DNA of 32,994 bases from Treponema sp. (GTDB lineage Bacteria > Spirochaetota > Spirochaetia > Treponematales > Treponemataceae), in NCBI GenBank assembly GCA_024693045.1, contig JAILLQ010000029.1, forward strand, positions 1 to 32,994, given 5' to 3'. The notes beneath the pieces were generated by a model. The model had not been told where the DNA came from. It did no database searches and saw only the letters and a program-made list of their open reading frames with translations. A program made the translations under genes and the position numbers. Shown here piece after piece: positions 25,059 to 32,105 of this stretch. Numbering within the stretch: position 1 is the stretch's first letter; each line of letters opens with the position of its first letter.

Positions 25059-27191
25059 CTATTCAAGTTTTTCTTCCGATTCACTTTCAAAATCTTCTTG
25101 GTCTTCAGGCTTTTCGTTCAAAACTTCACCCTCTTCTTCAGGCAAAGAAAGACTTTCAGGATCTTCATTTATTGTCTCTTCAGAAAGCTCTTCAACTTCT
25201 TCAACCTCATCTGGATTAAAATCAACCCCAGAAGCTCCATCCAATTCGTGGAAGTCTGCTTCAAGCTGAGCCCTTAATTCATCAGAAATAACAGTGTTGA
25301 TTGCATTATCATCAATAGCTTCCTGAAGTTCCTCTTCATCACCTTCATTTGTCTTAAATTCTTCAAGTACATTTTCAAGGTCAGTCATATTTTTATAACT
25401 TTCCTTACTCAAAGTACCAACAGCGTCCATTCGAGTTACGATATCTTCTGTCCCCTGACTAATCTGGTGAATAGATTCAAGTGCATTCTGGAAAAGATTT
25501 TTAATCGCCGTAATTTCCTGGGCAACAGTTTCCTGCTGAGCCGCAAGGTTTGTACAGTAAGAATTGATTTTATCCGCTGTAGAAGCAGTAATATCAGTCT
25601 TCTGGGTAATCTGATGAGTCTGATCGTCAATATTACCAATTTCCTTTGTAATCTGGGTAAAAGATTCTATCATTTCTGAAGAATGATTTGAAACCTTAGA
25701 AAAGGCCTTAGAAGCAAGCTGACTAGACTGATGAGCCTGAGTAACTTTTTCAATTACATTGCTAACCGCTTCGTTAATCTTTTTGGCATTGTCAGCAGTA
25801 CTTTCAGCAAGAGACCGAATTTCTTCTGCAACAACAGCAAACCCTTTTCCAAATTCACCGGCATGAGCAGACTCGATAGCCGCATTCATAGAAAGAAGAT
25901 TTGTCTGCTCGGTGATAGAGTCAATCAAAGTAACAACTTCGCCAATTTCATCCAGCTGTCCCATAACCTCTTCTAGAATTTCATTAGTAGCCGAAATCTT
26001 ACTGTCACCGTCACTCACCAGTTCCCGCATTTCTGCAGCAGCCCGAGTTCTTTTAATAGCATTTTCACGAATACCAACAACCGCACTAGCCATAGAAGAA
26101 ATTGCATTTGTACTTTCATCAATAGCCAAAGTCTGACTCTGGTTATCAGAAACCAAAGTTCTTACCTGTTCGTTAGTAATATTTATGGCTCGAACTGCCC
26201 TTTCCATTGATTCATTAATCTGATCGAATTCCATAGTAATTTCTTCTACATTGGAATTGATTTCGTTAGTTGCCGCAGCCGTACTTGTAGAAGAATCATT
26301 AATAGAATAACCCGAAGAAATTGCCTTAGAGGCGGTTTTCTTTACAATCAAGAAAAAGTTATTGATTTCGTAAACCATGTTATTCATGTTACGCATCAAA
26401 GCCTGCATTTCATTACTACCAGACGGTTCAATTTCAGTAGTAAAATCCCTTTGAGCCAAATTCAAAGACATATCGCGTACGGTTTTAATACCACTTACAA
26501 TTAAATCAGTACCCTTGGCAATACTTATAAAAATCAAACCGATAAAAACAAGACCAAGAACAATAACTATAATCTGATACCATTTGGTATAGTGCTCGAC
26601 CATAACAATGATATGACCATACATTTCCGTCATTTTAACCTGCAGATCGGAACTGTTTTTAATCAAATCCTTCATCTGCTGTTCAATCAAAATAATTCGG
26701 GACTGCAAAGTATCAACATTTTCAGAATCCGGAAAACGAGTCGCACCAGCCTTAATACCGTAACGGCTTATATAATTTCTTTCTTCATCAGAAAGTTCCT
26801 GCTGCTGAATCGCCTGCATCTGCGGATTAAAAGGATTAGTCAGAGTAACAACCTTAATCCAAATATTATTTACTTCATCAATTTCTTCAATAAATGACTT
26901 AGGGAAAATTTTTGTAATAGGAGCTTCAGAAAGCTCACGGAATTTTTTATTAGACGAAATAATTTTATTCTTCCAAACATCATTAACCGTCTTAGTATCT
27001 GTAGACCAGTAAATAGTCTGATTCAAATAGTTAATTATATCAGAAAGAGCATACTGACATTCCTGTTGTCTGAACTGAAAATTTTGAATTTTATGAATTA
27101 AACTCGCTCCAGCCATTGTAAGACCTGCAAGCAAAGCCATTTCGACAGCACAGAGCGCGGCAATGAGTGCAAACCTGGATTTTAATTTCAT
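25059..27191 (-). CDS. methyl-accepting chemotaxis protein
   Basis: A 710-residue transmembrane receptor that would signal to CheA/CheW. TM1 covers about residues 7-30, a helical periplasmic sensor about 31-205, TM2 about 208-228, then HAMP and a long signalling coiled coil. The highly conserved hairpin tip is intact at about 430-470 (QTNLLSMNAAIESAHAGEFG, then GKGFAVVAEEIRSLAEST). Unusual is the last 100 or so residues, a strongly acidic tail (runs such as EEVEELSEE and EDFESESEE) without an evident CheR-tethering pentapeptide. GAGGT lies 9 bases before the ATG. The gene stands alone and shares a terminator with lysS. The ligand cannot be predicted. Confidence 0.95.
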   Translation of the reverse strand: MKLKSRFALIAALCAVEMALLAGLTMAGASLIHKIQNFQFRQQECQYALSDIINYLNQTIYWSTDTKTVNDVWKNKIISSNKKFRELSEAPITKIFPKSFIEEIDEVNNIWIKVVTLTNPFNPQMQAIQQQELSDEERNYISRYGIKAGATRFPDSENVDTLQSRIILIEQQMKDLIKNSSDLQVKMTEMYGHIIVMVEHYTKWYQIIVIVLGLVFIGLIFISIAKGTDLIVSGIKTVRDMSLNLAQRDFTTEIEPSGSNEMQALMRNMNNMVYEINNFFLIVKKTASKAISSGYSINDSSTSTAAATNEINSNVEEITMEFDQINESMERAVRAINITNEQVRTLVSDNQSQTLAIDESTNAISSMASAVVGIRENAIKRTRAAAEMRELVSDGDSKISATNEILEEVMGQLDEIGEVVTLIDSITEQTNLLSMNAAIESAHAGEFGKGFAVVAEEIRSLAESTADNAKKINEAVSNVIEKVTQAHQSSQLASKAFSKVSNHSSEMIESFTQITKEIGNIDDQTHQITQKTDITASTADKINSYCTNLAAQQETVAQEITAIKNLFQNALESIHQISQGTEDIVTRMDAVGTLSKESYKNMTDLENVLEEFKTNEGDEEELQEAIDDNAINTVISDELRAQLEADFHELDGASGVDFNPDEVEEVEELSEETINEDPESLSLPEEEGEVLNEKPEDQEDFESESEEKLE

Positions 27192-27245
27192 CTGAATACC
27201 TCAAAATAAAAAAGTACAACTTTCTGGATAGTTACAATTATAACT

Positions 27246-27611
27246 TTAAAATCCACAATCTCCTAATAAATTCAAATTATTTTTTATAATATGTGCGCAA
27301 ATCCCTCTGCAAGCGGCCTTTCCAGGGTTCCGCCCTTTAATTAATTCCCGTTTTAAGGAATTTAAACCATTAGAGATTTCATCAACAGAAAGTTTTCCAT
27401 CCTTATTCTTATCAATTTTTTGATTTACATCTAAATAAGGATCAATTTCTTTTCCAGATACCTCAGAAGCTATTTTTGCAACCGCAGTCATTAAAGAAGC
27501 TTTAGTTGAGAAAGTATTCCCATCTCCATTCATTTTTTCATCTGGATTTGTTGGATTTGGATTTACAGGAGAGTGCCCTCCTGTTTTAGTCCAAGTTGCG
27601 GTTAGGCATTT
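27246..27611 (-). pseudogene. truncated paralogue of the GG-leader papain-like gene
   Basis: The frame is open from a stop at 27612-27614 to TAA at 27246-27248. An ATG at 27533 gives 95 residues but has no ribosome binding site, and coding-like sequence (LTATWTKTGGHSPVNPNP) continues upstream of it with no start codon. FSTKASLMTAVAKI and IDKNKDGKLSVDEI match FSTDACLMTGIAKI and IDKNYDGLVSFDEI of the neighbour at 28188-29000, but the catalytic-position Cys is Ser. The His-containing half is missing; a Cys-bearing tail (AACRGICAH... GDCGF) replaces it. A 5'- and 3'-truncated remnant is most likely; a short functional decoy cannot be excluded. Confidence 0.6.
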
Positions 27612-27637
27612 TTATAAAATAATAGCAGGCTTATAAT

Positions 27638-28117
27638 TTACATATGGAAAAGACAGTATGCATCATTATAATAGACATAGTACCTGGTAAGTTCAGAGTT
27701 AAAATGTTCACTTGTAATCGTTTCATTTTTTACGGATTTTTCTTTGCACCAATTGATAATTGAAATAAAAGTCTTATCCAAATCAATCTTATTTTTTATT
27801 GCAGCATCATAATGCGTTAGAAAATCTTCTTTTGCATAATCTTTATTAGTAGTAGAACATAAAAACACTATTTGAACTTTGTTTCTGGTATCTGTCAAAT
27901 AAGCATGATTATTATCATCAAATCCTAATTCGTACACGGGCTGTACAATACCGTAAAAAGTATAATTCTTTTCATCTATAAAAAAAGGATCTGGAGTAGA
28001 TTTATAGATTTTTACTACTGTAGCAGAATTTTCAACCGCCTTTTTTGCATCATTTTTTTCGCACGAAAAACATGTTAAAACTAGTACCAAAATTAATGCT
28101 TTAAATATTCTTTTCAT
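27638..28117 (-). CDS. small lipoprotein of unknown function
   Basis: A 159-residue protein from the ATG at 28117, chosen for its GGAGG ribosome binding site 8 bases upstream and a proper lipoprotein signal (MKRIFKALILVLVLTCFSC). The in-frame ATG at 28159 would bury that signal. The mature part is mixed alpha/beta, with FYGIVQPVYELGFDDNNHAYL and IVFLCSTTNKDYAKEDFLTHYD, and no family was recognised. It follows the GG-leader gene by 70 bp on the same strand. Its position directly after a putative effector is where an immunity protein would sit, and a lipid-anchored periplasmic protein would suit that role, but this is inference. Confidence 0.65.
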   Translation of the reverse strand: MKRIFKALILVLVLTCFSCEKNDAKKAVENSATVVKIYKSTPDPFFIDEKNYTFYGIVQPVYELGFDDNNHAYLTDTRNKVQIVFLCSTTNKDYAKEDFLTHYDAAIKNKIDLDKTFISIINWCKEKSVKNETITSEHFNSELTRYYVYYNDAYCLFHM

Positions 28118-28187
28118 AATAATTTCCTCCGTAATGAAGTCACCTTTTAAATAATTCAAAGGTAACTTCTTAGACTAAACTAAAAGA

Positions 28188-29000
28188 TTATCTTTTTACT
28201 ACTGTTATTGTTTCAATTTTATCGATTGTATATTCCGTTTGCTCGCCGTTAACAGTTCCACCAAAATAATAGGTTCTTCCATTTTTTGCATCATTATCAC
28301 TAGTACCATCGTAATCAAAACATAGTCTTCCCCTTCTATCTGAAGTAAAACCTTCTAGAACTACCCAATGATGCTCATATGTACCGTCACCATCAAAATC
28401 TCCGTACGCCCTACCTAAAACATAAGTATCAGGAGTATTTGATATCTCAACGAACTTATCTTTATCAAGTTTACCTTCTTTTGTCCAATAATCAACGTTT
28501 ACATCATATTCATCACCGAATAATTCATTTACATTGTTTTTTATTTCATCAAAAGAGACTAAACCATCATAATTCTTGTCGATTGCATTACTAACATCTA
28601 GTGGAATTATATCTTTACCAGTTTTTTCCGAAACAATTTTTGCAATACCGGTCATTAAACAAGCATCTGTAGAAAAACTATTAACATCGATAACTTCATT
28701 GTTGCCATCCTTTGTATCACTCATTACTTCATTTGTTACGTAACCGTCTACAGTATGCATATTCTTATAATACTGCATTGTAAGTGTATCAGCATAACTT
28801 CCATCAGTAATCTGGCCGAACATTCCAGAAACTTTATCTGTATCTTTCTTTGAACTACAAGTTCCGCTGCCGGAATTTCCTGTGTAATACGGATTTGAAT
28901 AAACACTTGTGTTTGACGAACCGTTACAGTAGTAGCCGCCATTTACGGCTAAAAGTCCTTTTGTGTCTAACTGCACAAAATCACTTAAGTTGAATTTCAT
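28188..29000 (-). CDS. double-glycine-leader, papain-like (C39-like) protein with EF-hand
   Basis: A 270-residue protein from the ATG at 29000, whose ATGA overlaps the upstream stop. An alternative ATG at 29015 has a better-spaced GAGGAAG. The N terminus MKFNLSDFVQLDTKG followed by LLAVNGG is a typical leader cut after Gly21-Gly22 by C39-type ABC exporters. Then come a Cys/Gly/Ser-rich linker, Cys114 in TDACLMTGIAKIV, an EF-hand loop DKNYDGLVSFDE (141-152), a second DxDGDG loop (201-206), His210-His211 in EHHWVVLEGF and Asp229 in CFDYDG. The Cys...HWVV...D order and spacing fit papain/C39-like peptidases. No exporter gene is in the window. Possible roles are a calcium-dependent secreted peptidase, toxin or bacteriocin. 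The leader is clear, the fold moderately so, the function unknown. Confidence 0.68.
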   Translation of the reverse strand: MKFNLSDFVQLDTKGLLAVNGGYYCNGSSNTSVYSNPYYTGNSGSGTCSSKKDTDKVSGMFGQITDGSYADTLTMQYYKNMHTVDGYVTNEVMSDTKDGNNEVIDVNSFSTDACLMTGIAKIVSEKTGKDIIPLDVSNAIDKNYDGLVSFDEIKNNVNELFGDEYDVNVDYWTKEGKLDKDKFVEISNTPDTYVLGRAYGDFDGDGTYEHHWVVLEGFTSDRRGRLCFDYDGTSDNDAKNGRTYYFGGTVNGEQTEYTIDKIETITVVKR

Positions 29001-29656
29001 CTCATAGGCTCGCATTCATAAACAACTTCCTCAGTTGGGTCGAATTGCATACAAAAAACTTCATTCTGTTTGCCTTTTACAAGTTGCAATTTTTCTTCTG
29101 AAAAGCGAATAAAATATGGAGTTTTATTTTGAAGAAAAACAGAAATATTTTTTGGCGTATAAGACGGATTAAGATGCAATTTATAATTCTCATTGTTGAT
29201 AATTAAATAATTTTCATTAATCCTAAAATCTTTTGAAACATAATCAGAAAACAAAGCATTTAAAATATAATTTGCAATCGCGATATAGGCAAAAGGCTCA
29301 TCTGAATTTTTTTTATATTCATAGCCGTTTTCATCTTTTATTATTTGAGTCTCATTTTGTGTTTTAAATTCCCATTTTTTTACATTTTGTAGTTTTACGG
29401 CATATCTATCTTGATATCGAAGATCTGAATAAATCCTATCTCCCGAAGGCATTAGAACCGTGTAATGTGTATTCCTTAACTCATTCATTGCCTTTTCATG
29501 AGATTTATATTGATTTAATAAATTCATATAATCGACAGGCAAATAAGTTCCATTATATTCTTCTGATATATTTAATTCTTCTAAATTATAAGGCTGAGAA
29601 TAAACACTGATTAAAACAAGAAAAAACAGAGTTAACAAAAAGATTATTTTTTTCAT
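28997..29656 (-). CDS. secreted protein of unknown function upstream of the GG-leader gene
   Basis: A 219-residue protein with a signal peptide (FLLTLFFLVLISVYSQ) cut near residue 21. The mature part is polar, with many Tyr and Asn, segments such as VLMPSGDRIYSDLRYQDRYA and a C-terminal beta-rich stretch. No family was recognised. AAGG lies a few bases before the ATG, and a strong hairpin (29671-29700) lies just upstream. Its TGA stop overlaps the start of the GG-leader gene as ATGA, so the two are translationally coupled and probably work together. Confidence 0.7.
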   Translation of the reverse strand: MKKIIFLLTLFFLVLISVYSQPYNLEELNISEEYNGTYLPVDYMNLLNQYKSHEKAMNELRNTHYTVLMPSGDRIYSDLRYQDRYAVKLQNVKKWEFKTQNETQIIKDENGYEYKKNSDEPFAYIAIANYILNALFSDYVSKDFRINENYLIINNENYKLHLNPSYTPKNISVFLQNKTPYFIRFSEEKLQLVKGKQNEVFCMQFDPTEEVVYECEPMR

Positions 29657-29670
29657 AGAAACCTTCTTTT

Positions 29671-29700
29671 ATGAGCAGGTCCCGTATGGAACTTGCTCAT
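29671..29700. repeat. hairpin between the SH3-like remnant and the secreted-protein gene
   Basis: ATGAGCA (29671-29677) and TGCTCAT (29694-29700) form the base of a long stem that continues inward with one G-T pair and one mismatch to a GTAT loop. It lies about 15 bp upstream of the minus-strand gene starting at 29656. It could be a terminator for the SH3-like gene or a leader structure; the T-run is weak. Confidence 0.5.
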
Positions 29701-29706
29701 AGTAGT

Positions 29707-30115
29707 TTATTGTAATTTTACAAAATACATATATTCGTTATTATGATAATGATCATCAACAGTTTTCTCAAACGGATCATCTACACAATAATCGTAAACA
29801 TTGAAACCACCTCGGTCAACATACACGCAATCCTTATGAACCCAACCAGTTTTTCCGTTTATTGTAAACATTATTCTTCCCAAAATTTATATATCCCGTT
29901 TTACCTGATGGAATAATAACTTTTCGATAACAAGCTTCATTCTTATAGACTCTGAATTCCGTTATTTCTATCTTGTCTCCTTTTTGTACTTTATATAAAA
30001 CTTCTTGCTTAAAAGGTTCTTTATAAACCTTTATTCCGTAACCGAAATCTGAAAAACAGAGAGTTTGTTAATGTTCATATGTTGTAAATTTTTCAGCACC
30101 TTTTGCAGTTTTACT
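29707..30115 (-). pseudogene. broken SH3-like-domain gene
   Basis: Read on the minus strand, one frame gives TAKGAEKFTTYEH, an in-frame TAA (30070-30068), then QTLCFSDFGYGIKVYK and KGDKIEITEFRVYKNEACYR up to KTGYINFG near 29885. The protein then continues in another frame as TINGKTGWVHKDCVYVDRGG to a stop at 29707. Motifs such as KVYKEP, KGDKIEIT and GKTGWV are typical of bacterial SH3-like domains. One nonsense codon and one frameshift near a TTTT/GGG run therefore break the gene, and no start is visible. If the base calls are right this is a remnant. The 54-codon piece starting at ATG 29871 is its tail, not a separate gene. Confidence 0.65.
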
Positions 30116-30229
30116 ATATATATATATTATCAAGCCCGCTCCCCTCCAAAAAAACTGATTTCACATTTTTCAACACAATTCTCCCGTCTCTTTCTTTAAT
30201 TAATTTTCTTTTTACAGTATCATTTTTTT

Positions 30230-31081
30230 ATGCTTACTTTTTTCAACTTATTTTTTAGAAAGAATTTTTACGACGGCTGGGACAATGTCATTTCCCTTTT
30301 TACTCCAAACCTTATGATGGACTTTGCCCTTATAATTTGCACTGCCCTTTGTATCCCTGGAGTTACAATTTTTAAAGAAAGTCAGTGGTACCTTTATATT
30401 TGGATTTTTATGCTTTTGCTCGCTTTTTGCATTTTCGGAATTATTTCAATCGCATGGGCATATATTGCAGCAGAAACTGCTGACTATGGTACTGTCGAAT
30501 TCAAGGATTTTTTTAAAAAGCTTAAAACTTCTATCCCGGACGGAATAAAATACGGACTTACTCTTCTAATCGTTATGATTTTTTCTATTTATAATATCAA
30601 ATATTATTTTTTTCCGGCAAACAAAGAACAGGCTGTTACTTTTGCAGGACTTTTAGCTGGTTCGGTTTATGTTTGGCTTTCGATTACAATTTTGATGGCA
30701 CTTGCCTGGCTTCCTGCAATCAAGGCAAAAATGAATAACAATTACCTAAAATGTTTAAAAAAATGTTTTCTTGTTTTTTTGGATAACTTATTTCCTTCCA
30801 TCGTAATCAGCATTTATGAATTATTTTTAGGACTTATTTCAATAATAATGATGGGTTCAGCCCCTGGACTTGCCGGAATAGGTCTTTCCAGAGCAAATGC
30901 CTTCCGCCTTATTTTAAAAAAGTATGATTATATAGAAGAATTAGACAAAAAAAGCGAGCCTTCAAACAGCCCGCTTCGTAGAAAAGTTCCATGGAAGGAT
31001 TTACTTGCCGAAGATTTGGAAATAAATCCTCCTCGAACATTCAAAGAATTTTGGATGCCATGGAAAAGCACCGAAGATTAA
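30230..31081 (+). CDS. polytopic inner-membrane protein of unknown function
   Basis: A 283-residue protein with about five hydrophobic helices (near residues 30-48, 55-80, 107-127, 137-165 and 187-220) and a charged cytoplasmic C terminus rich in Lys, Pro and Trp. The N terminus FFNLFFRKNFYDGWDNV is amphipathic. There are no catalytic or transporter motifs; it is loosely reminiscent of small YesL/DUF624-type membrane proteins, but the match is not secure. Upstream DNA is AT-rich, without a clear Shine-Dalgarno. Its TAA overlaps the convergent ATPase gene, the two stops sharing TTAA. Confidence 0.7.
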   Translation: MLTFFNLFFRKNFYDGWDNVISLFTPNLMMDFALIICTALCIPGVTIFKESQWYLYIWIFMLLLAFCIFGIISIAWAYIAAETADYGTVEFKDFFKKLKTSIPDGIKYGLTLLIVMIFSIYNIKYYFFPANKEQAVTFAGLLAGSVYVWLSITILMALAWLPAIKAKMNNNYLKCLKKCFLVFLDNLFPSIVISIYELFLGLISIIMMGSAPGLAGIGLSRANAFRLILKKYDYIEELDKKSEPSNSPLRRKVPWKDLLAEDLEINPPRTFKEFWMPWKSTED

Positions 31082-31761
31082 TCTTTTTTGCTCATCAAAA
31101 GGGTTTTTGTATCAAGTTTGACGGTTGCTCCTTCGATTGGACTTCCGTCTGCCTTTAGAACCTTAATGCAAAGCCCGTTTGCTCCCTGCACTATGTGGGC
31201 AACTGTCGCAAAATAAACTTCCTGTTCAGCAGAAACTGTTTCAGAAAGTTCTTCTTTGTCGTTTGTATCACTAAACCAAACAACAAGATTTTCAGCCTTG
31301 GCAAATTCAGCCACAACCTTTACATCTTCTGCAGGAACATTTTTAAGGTTTACCCCATCAATTACAAGAGCAGAAACTTTAATTCCGCCTTCTTTTAAAG
31401 ATTTAATTGTATTTACAACCTTTGGCAATGTGAATGCTTCCTGGTTAAAATTCAAAATAGTTCGGTCACGAATGATTGAATCGGCAAATTCTTCATATGA
31501 GTCAATATTCTTTTTCTTGCAGATTTCAGCTAGAATGCTGTCATACCAGGCAATTACATTTGAAGAATGCTGATCAAAAGAAACGTGTACTAAGTGGCGG
31601 TCCAACAACAATGAATCCAATCCGAACTGAACCAGAATTGAAGTTTTACCCAAACCTTTTTTTGCAGTTATAAGGCCAAGCTGTCCAGTTTTTAATCCAC
31701 CGCGAGCTTCTTCATCAAAAAAGCGTACCGGGCACTTATCTATTAAATCCTGTTTTACCAT
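31078..31761 (-). CDS. small P-loop (RecA/KaiC-like) ATPase
   Basis: A 227-residue cytoplasmic protein from the ATG at 31761, which has GAGGT 5 bases upstream; the longer frame to 31776 begins with TTG inside that site. Walker A is ITAKKGLGKTSILVQFG (about residues 31-47), Walker B is VSALVIDGV, and a polar strand NLVVWFSDTND follows. The order and the FGLDSLLLDRHLVHVSFD helix-strand resemble RecA-superfamily (KaiC/DnaB-like) ATPases cut down to one core domain. The C terminus is a small beta unit (GSPIEGATVKLDTKTLL). It is not assigned to a named family. It lies downstream of fusA on the same strand, behind repeats and competing hairpins that may attenuate its expression. Confidence 0.75.
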   Translation of the reverse strand: MVKQDLIDKCPVRFFDEEARGGLKTGQLGLITAKKGLGKTSILVQFGLDSLLLDRHLVHVSFDQHSSNVIAWYDSILAEICKKKNIDSYEEFADSIIRDRTILNFNQEAFTLPKVVNTIKSLKEGGIKVSALVIDGVNLKNVPAEDVKVVAEFAKAENLVVWFSDTNDKEELSETVSAEQEVYFATVAHIVQGANGLCIKVLKADGSPIEGATVKLDTKTLLMSKKD

Positions 31762-31785
31762 AACTACCTCGCTCAAAAAAAATTT

Positions 31786-31835
31786 GTCCTCTTTAAAAAC
31801 AAAAAAGAGGACTTAACTAATATAAGTCCTCTTTT
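31786..31835 (-). terminator. three-arm competing hairpins (terminator or attenuator) before the ATPase gene
   Basis: In the minus-strand direction, arm A (31835-31823, AAAAGAGGACTTA) pairs perfectly over 13 bp with arm B (31815-31803, TAAGTCCTCTTTT), which is followed by Ts: an intrinsic terminator. Arm B can instead pair with arm C (31794-31786, AAAGAGGAC), which is followed by AAA and eight Ts: a second terminator-like form. The A-B form probably ends fusA transcription; the mutually exclusive B-C form could tune read-through into the ATPase gene. Confidence 0.75.
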
Positions 31836-31857
31836 ATTAAAAGTCCAGCATTAAACT

Positions 31858-32105
31858 AGCTGACTCTCGAGTCGGACGACCTAAAAAATGCCTTCGCATT
31901 TTTCTTAACGGTCTCCGATTAATCAGGAGTCAGCGCAGCTGACTCTCATGTTGGACGACCTAAAAAATGCTTTCGCATTTTTTTTAACGGTCTCCAATCT
32001 ATCAGGAGTCAGCGCAGCTGCCTCTCGAGTCAGACGACCTAAAAAATGCTTTCGCATTTTTCTTAACGGTCTCCGATCTATCAGGAGTCAGCGCAGCTGA
32101 CTCTC
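31858..32105. repeat. three 79-bp tandem repeats plus a partial fourth, after fusA
   Basis: Full copies at 31858-31936, 31937-32015 and 32016-32094, with an 11-bp partial copy (32095-32105) that abuts the fusA stop codon. Spacing is exactly 79 bp. Each unit has an ATGC-(C/T)TTC-GCAT hairpin extended by A and T runs. Junctions form an 8-bp GAGTCAGC-GCA-GCTGACTC stem, and copies 1 and 3 also carry a GACTC/GAGTC-type dyad. On the fusA strand each unit looks like a terminator with a GAAA-type loop. There are no unique spacers, so this is not a CRISPR array. Confidence 0.92.

Noticed and set aside
31858..32105. CRISPR array (regular repeats)
   Set aside because: Units are contiguous 79-bp tandem copies with no unique spacers and no cas genes nearby.
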